Of a DNA stretch of 64,000 nt, positions 62,327 to 64,000 are shown piece by piece. The notes below the pieces were generated by a model, which was not told where the DNA came from, ran no database searches, and saw only the letters and a list, made by a program, of their open reading frames with translations. Made by a program: the position numbers and the translations under genes. Source of the DNA: Mycobacterium sp. MYCO198283 (GTDB lineage Bacteria; Actinomycetota; Actinomycetes; Mycobacteriales; Mycobacteriaceae); the NCBI RefSeq assembly GCF_021213805.1, contig NZ_JAJQJI010000003.1, positions 124,001 through 188,000 of the forward strand, given 5' to 3'. Position 1 is the stretch's first letter, and each line of letters starts with the position of its first letter.

Positions 62327-63520
62327 ATGGTGCAACGTGAGTGGGTCGAAAAGGACTTCTACAAAGTGCTGGGCGTCTCTTCCGACGCCAGCGAGGACGA
62401 GATCAAGCGGGTGGCCAAGAAGCTGCTCGCCGAGAACCATCCCGACCGCAACCCGAACAACCCGGAGGCCGACGAGCGGTACAAGGCCGTCGGCGAGGCC
62501 CGCGACGTGCTGCTCGACAAGGAGAAGCGCAAGGAGTACGACGAGACCCGCCGGCTGTTCGCCGGTGGCGGCTTCGGCCGGGGTCGCGGCTTCAACGGCG
62601 GCAATTTCGGTGGCTTCGGCGGCGGCGCCGGTGGCGCGGACTCGATGGAGTTCAACCTCAACGACCTGTTCGACGCCGCCGGCCAGACCGGCGGCGCCAC
62701 CATCGGGGACCTGTTCGGCGGGCTGTTCGGCCGGGGTGCGGCACCGCCGCGCGCCAGCCGGCCGCGCCGCGGCAACGACATGGAGACCGAGACGGAGCTG
62801 AGCTTCGTCGAGGCCACCAAGGGTGTCGAGATGCCGCTGCGGCTCACCAGCCCGGCGCCGTGCACCAACTGCCACGGCAGCGGCGCGCGCCCGGGCACCA
62901 GCCCCAAGGTGTGCCCGAACTGCAACGGGGCCGGCGTCGTCAGCCGCAACCAGGGTGCCTTCGGGTTCTCCGAACCGTGCACCGAGTGTCGCGGCAGCGG
63001 CTCGATCATCGAGCACCCCTGCAGCGAATGTAAGGGCACCGGCGTCATCACCCGCACCCGGACCATCAACGTCCGGATCCCGCCGGGCGTCGAGGACGGG
63101 CAGCGCATCCGGCTGCCCGGGCAGGGGGAGGCCGGGCTGCGCGGCGCGCCGTCGGGCGACCTGTACGTGACGGTGCACGTCCGCCCGGACAAGGTGTTCG
63201 GCCGCGACGGCGACGACCTCACCGTGACGGTGCCGGTCAGCTTCCACGAGCTGGCCCTCGGCACGACGCTCAGCGTCCCGACGCTCGACGGCAAGGTGGG
63301 CGTGCGGGTGCCGAAGGGCACCTCCGACGGCCGGATCCTGCGGGTCCGCGGCCGCGGCGTCCCCAAGCGGAACGGCGGGAACGGCGACCTGCTGGTGACG
63401 GTGAAGGTCGCGGTGCCGCCGAACCTCGACGGCGAGGCGCGAGAAGCGCTGGAGGCCTACGCGACGGCCGAGAAGGAGAGCGGCTTCGATCCGCGCGCCG
63501 GATGGGCTGGTTCCCGATGA
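62327..63520 (+). CDS. dnaJ1: DnaJ1, Hsp40 co-chaperone
   Basis: 397 residues. J domain with DFYKVLGVSSDASEDEIK and HPDRN near residue 38, a Gly/Phe-rich linker (GGFGRGRGFNGGNFGGFGG), then the zinc-finger domain with four CxxCxGxG-type repeats (CTNCHGSG, CPNCNGAG, CTECRGSG, CSECKGTG) and the C-terminal client-binding domains. It stimulates DnaK ATPase. The ATG follows GAGGAGGTGACGCGAC. Confidence 0.97.
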   Translation: MVQREWVEKDFYKVLGVSSDASEDEIKRVAKKLLAENHPDRNPNNPEADERYKAVGEARDVLLDKEKRKEYDETRRLFAGGGFGRGRGFNGGNFGGFGGGAGGADSMEFNLNDLFDAAGQTGGATIGDLFGGLFGRGAAPPRASRPRRGNDMETETELSFVEATKGVEMPLRLTSPAPCTNCHGSGARPGTSPKVCPNCNGAGVVSRNQGAFGFSEPCTECRGSGSIIEHPCSECKGTGVITRTRTINVRIPPGVEDGQRIRLPGQGEAGLRGAPSGDLYVTVHVRPDKVFGRDGDDLTVTVPVSFHELALGTTLSVPTLDGKVGVRVPKGTSDGRILRVRGRGVPKRNGGNGDLLVTVKVAVPPNLDGEAREALEAYATAEKESGFDPRAGWAGSR

Positions 63521-63548
63521 GCGCTTGCGCGACGAGCGAGGTGCCCCG

Positions 63549-63950
63549 GTGAGCTCGCAGGACTCCAACGCGTCGAGCCGGACGTTCCTGATCTCGGTGG
63601 CCGCCGAGCTGGCCGGCATGCACGCCCAGACGCTGCGCACCTACGACCGGCTCGGCCTGGTCCGCCCGCGGCGCACCAGCGGCGGCGGACGGCGCTATTC
63701 GCAGCACGACGTCGACCTGCTCCGCGAGGTGCAGCGGTTGTCGCAGGACGAGGGCGTCAACCTCGCGGGCATCAAACGGATCATCGAGCTGACCAACCAG
63801 GTCGAGGCCCTGCAGTCGCGGATCAAGGAGCTCACCGCCGAGGTCGAGGAATTGCGGGGCAAGCAGCGCCGCGACCTCGCGGTGCTGCCGAAGAGCACCG
63901 CCGTGGTGGTGTGGCAGCCGCGGCGCGGCAGCCCTAATCCGCGATCCTGA
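63549..63950 (+). CDS. hspR: HspR, MerR-type heat-shock repressor
   Basis: 133 residues. MerR-type winged helix: FLISVAAELAGMHAQTLRTYDRLGLV, then RTSGGGRRYSQHDVDLL, and a C-terminal coiled coil (VEALQSRIKELTAEVEELRG), ending VVVWQPRR. It binds HAIR sites and represses the dnaK operon with DnaK as co-repressor. The GTG at 63549 gives a length like M. tuberculosis HspR. Its last 17 bases overlap a convergent gene. Confidence 0.96.
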   Translation: MSSQDSNASSRTFLISVAAELAGMHAQTLRTYDRLGLVRPRRTSGGGRRYSQHDVDLLREVQRLSQDEGVNLAGIKRIIELTNQVEALQSRIKELTAEVEELRGKQRRDLAVLPKSTAVVVWQPRRGSPNPRS

Positions 63951-64000
63951 TCGAGAACCGGGTGACGTCGGGTTCGCCCGGCTCCGCCAGCCGGTAGCCG
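63934..64000 (-). CDS. 3' end of an unidentified gene (cut by window edge)
   Basis: On the - strand a frame is open from the window edge to TAG at 63934 and encodes GYRLAEPGEPDVTRFSIRIAD. It looks coding and is convergent with hspR. Too little is visible to name it. Confidence 0.4.
   Translation of the reverse strand, partial: GYRLAEPGEPDVTRFSIRIAD

Overview
The window is high-GC actinobacterial DNA whose gene content and order point to a rapidly growing, non-tuberculous Mycobacterium (Mycolicibacterium type). The evidence is an ESX-3 type VII secretion locus with PE/PPE genes, iniBAC, stf0, mycobacterial mini-families, and gene orders that match Rv0284-Rv0296c, Rv0308-Rv0310c, Rv0321, Rv0334-Rv0344c and Rv0350-Rv0353 of M. 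tuberculosis. Names rest on sequence recognition; no search was run.

Layout. 1-11.2 kb: the distal part of ESX-3 on the + strand (eccC3 truncated by the window edge, PE5, PPE4, esxG, esxH, espG3, eccD3, mycP3, eccE3), tightly packed with overlapping stops and starts. It is the iron/zinc-acquisition secretion system. 11.2-13.7 kb: an alpha/beta hydrolase, a small lipoprotein and tam. 13.7-18.8 kb: a sulfation island on the - strand (sulfatase, then stf0-cysD-cysNC), which makes activated sulfate and transfers it to trehalose. 18.9-28.7 kb: accessory metabolism and envelope genes (NCS1 permease, two PAP2-type proteins, L,D-transpeptidase-like protein, amidohydrolase, beta-helix protein, small proteins). 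28.8-35.5 kb: tRNA-Gly, dcd, a large Pro/Ala/Gly-rich membrane protein, rmlA, a YibE/F protein and an aminotransferase. 35.5-48.4 kb: the EtfD-like Fe-S membrane oxidoreductase, the IniR-like regulator in an operon with an Hsp70-like membrane protein, and divergent from these an IniB-N protein and iniB-iniA-iniC.

49.1-51.7 kb is the most unusual part. It has lower GC and holds remnants of a polymorphic-toxin/immunity cassette: a broken colicin-immunity-like gene, an orphan toxin tip overlapping an intact immunity candidate, a decayed second copy of that immunity gene, and a direct duplication of the 3' end of a flanking Thr-rich membrane gene.

51.3-56.6 kb is a - strand operon (zwf, GH15 glycosidase, DinB-like protein, LLM oxidoreductase, Thr-rich membrane protein). 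56.6-59.3 kb holds a lipoprotein, an esterase-like protein and a membrane GGDEF protein. 59.6-64 kb is the dnaK-grpE-dnaJ1-hspR chaperone operon with HAIR operators for HspR upstream of dnaK.

A recurring theme is a Pro/Tyr-rich cytoplasmic head, a PWYR motif, one membrane helix and a Thr-rich tail. It occurs in four proteins here, once fused to an Hsp70-like ATPase.
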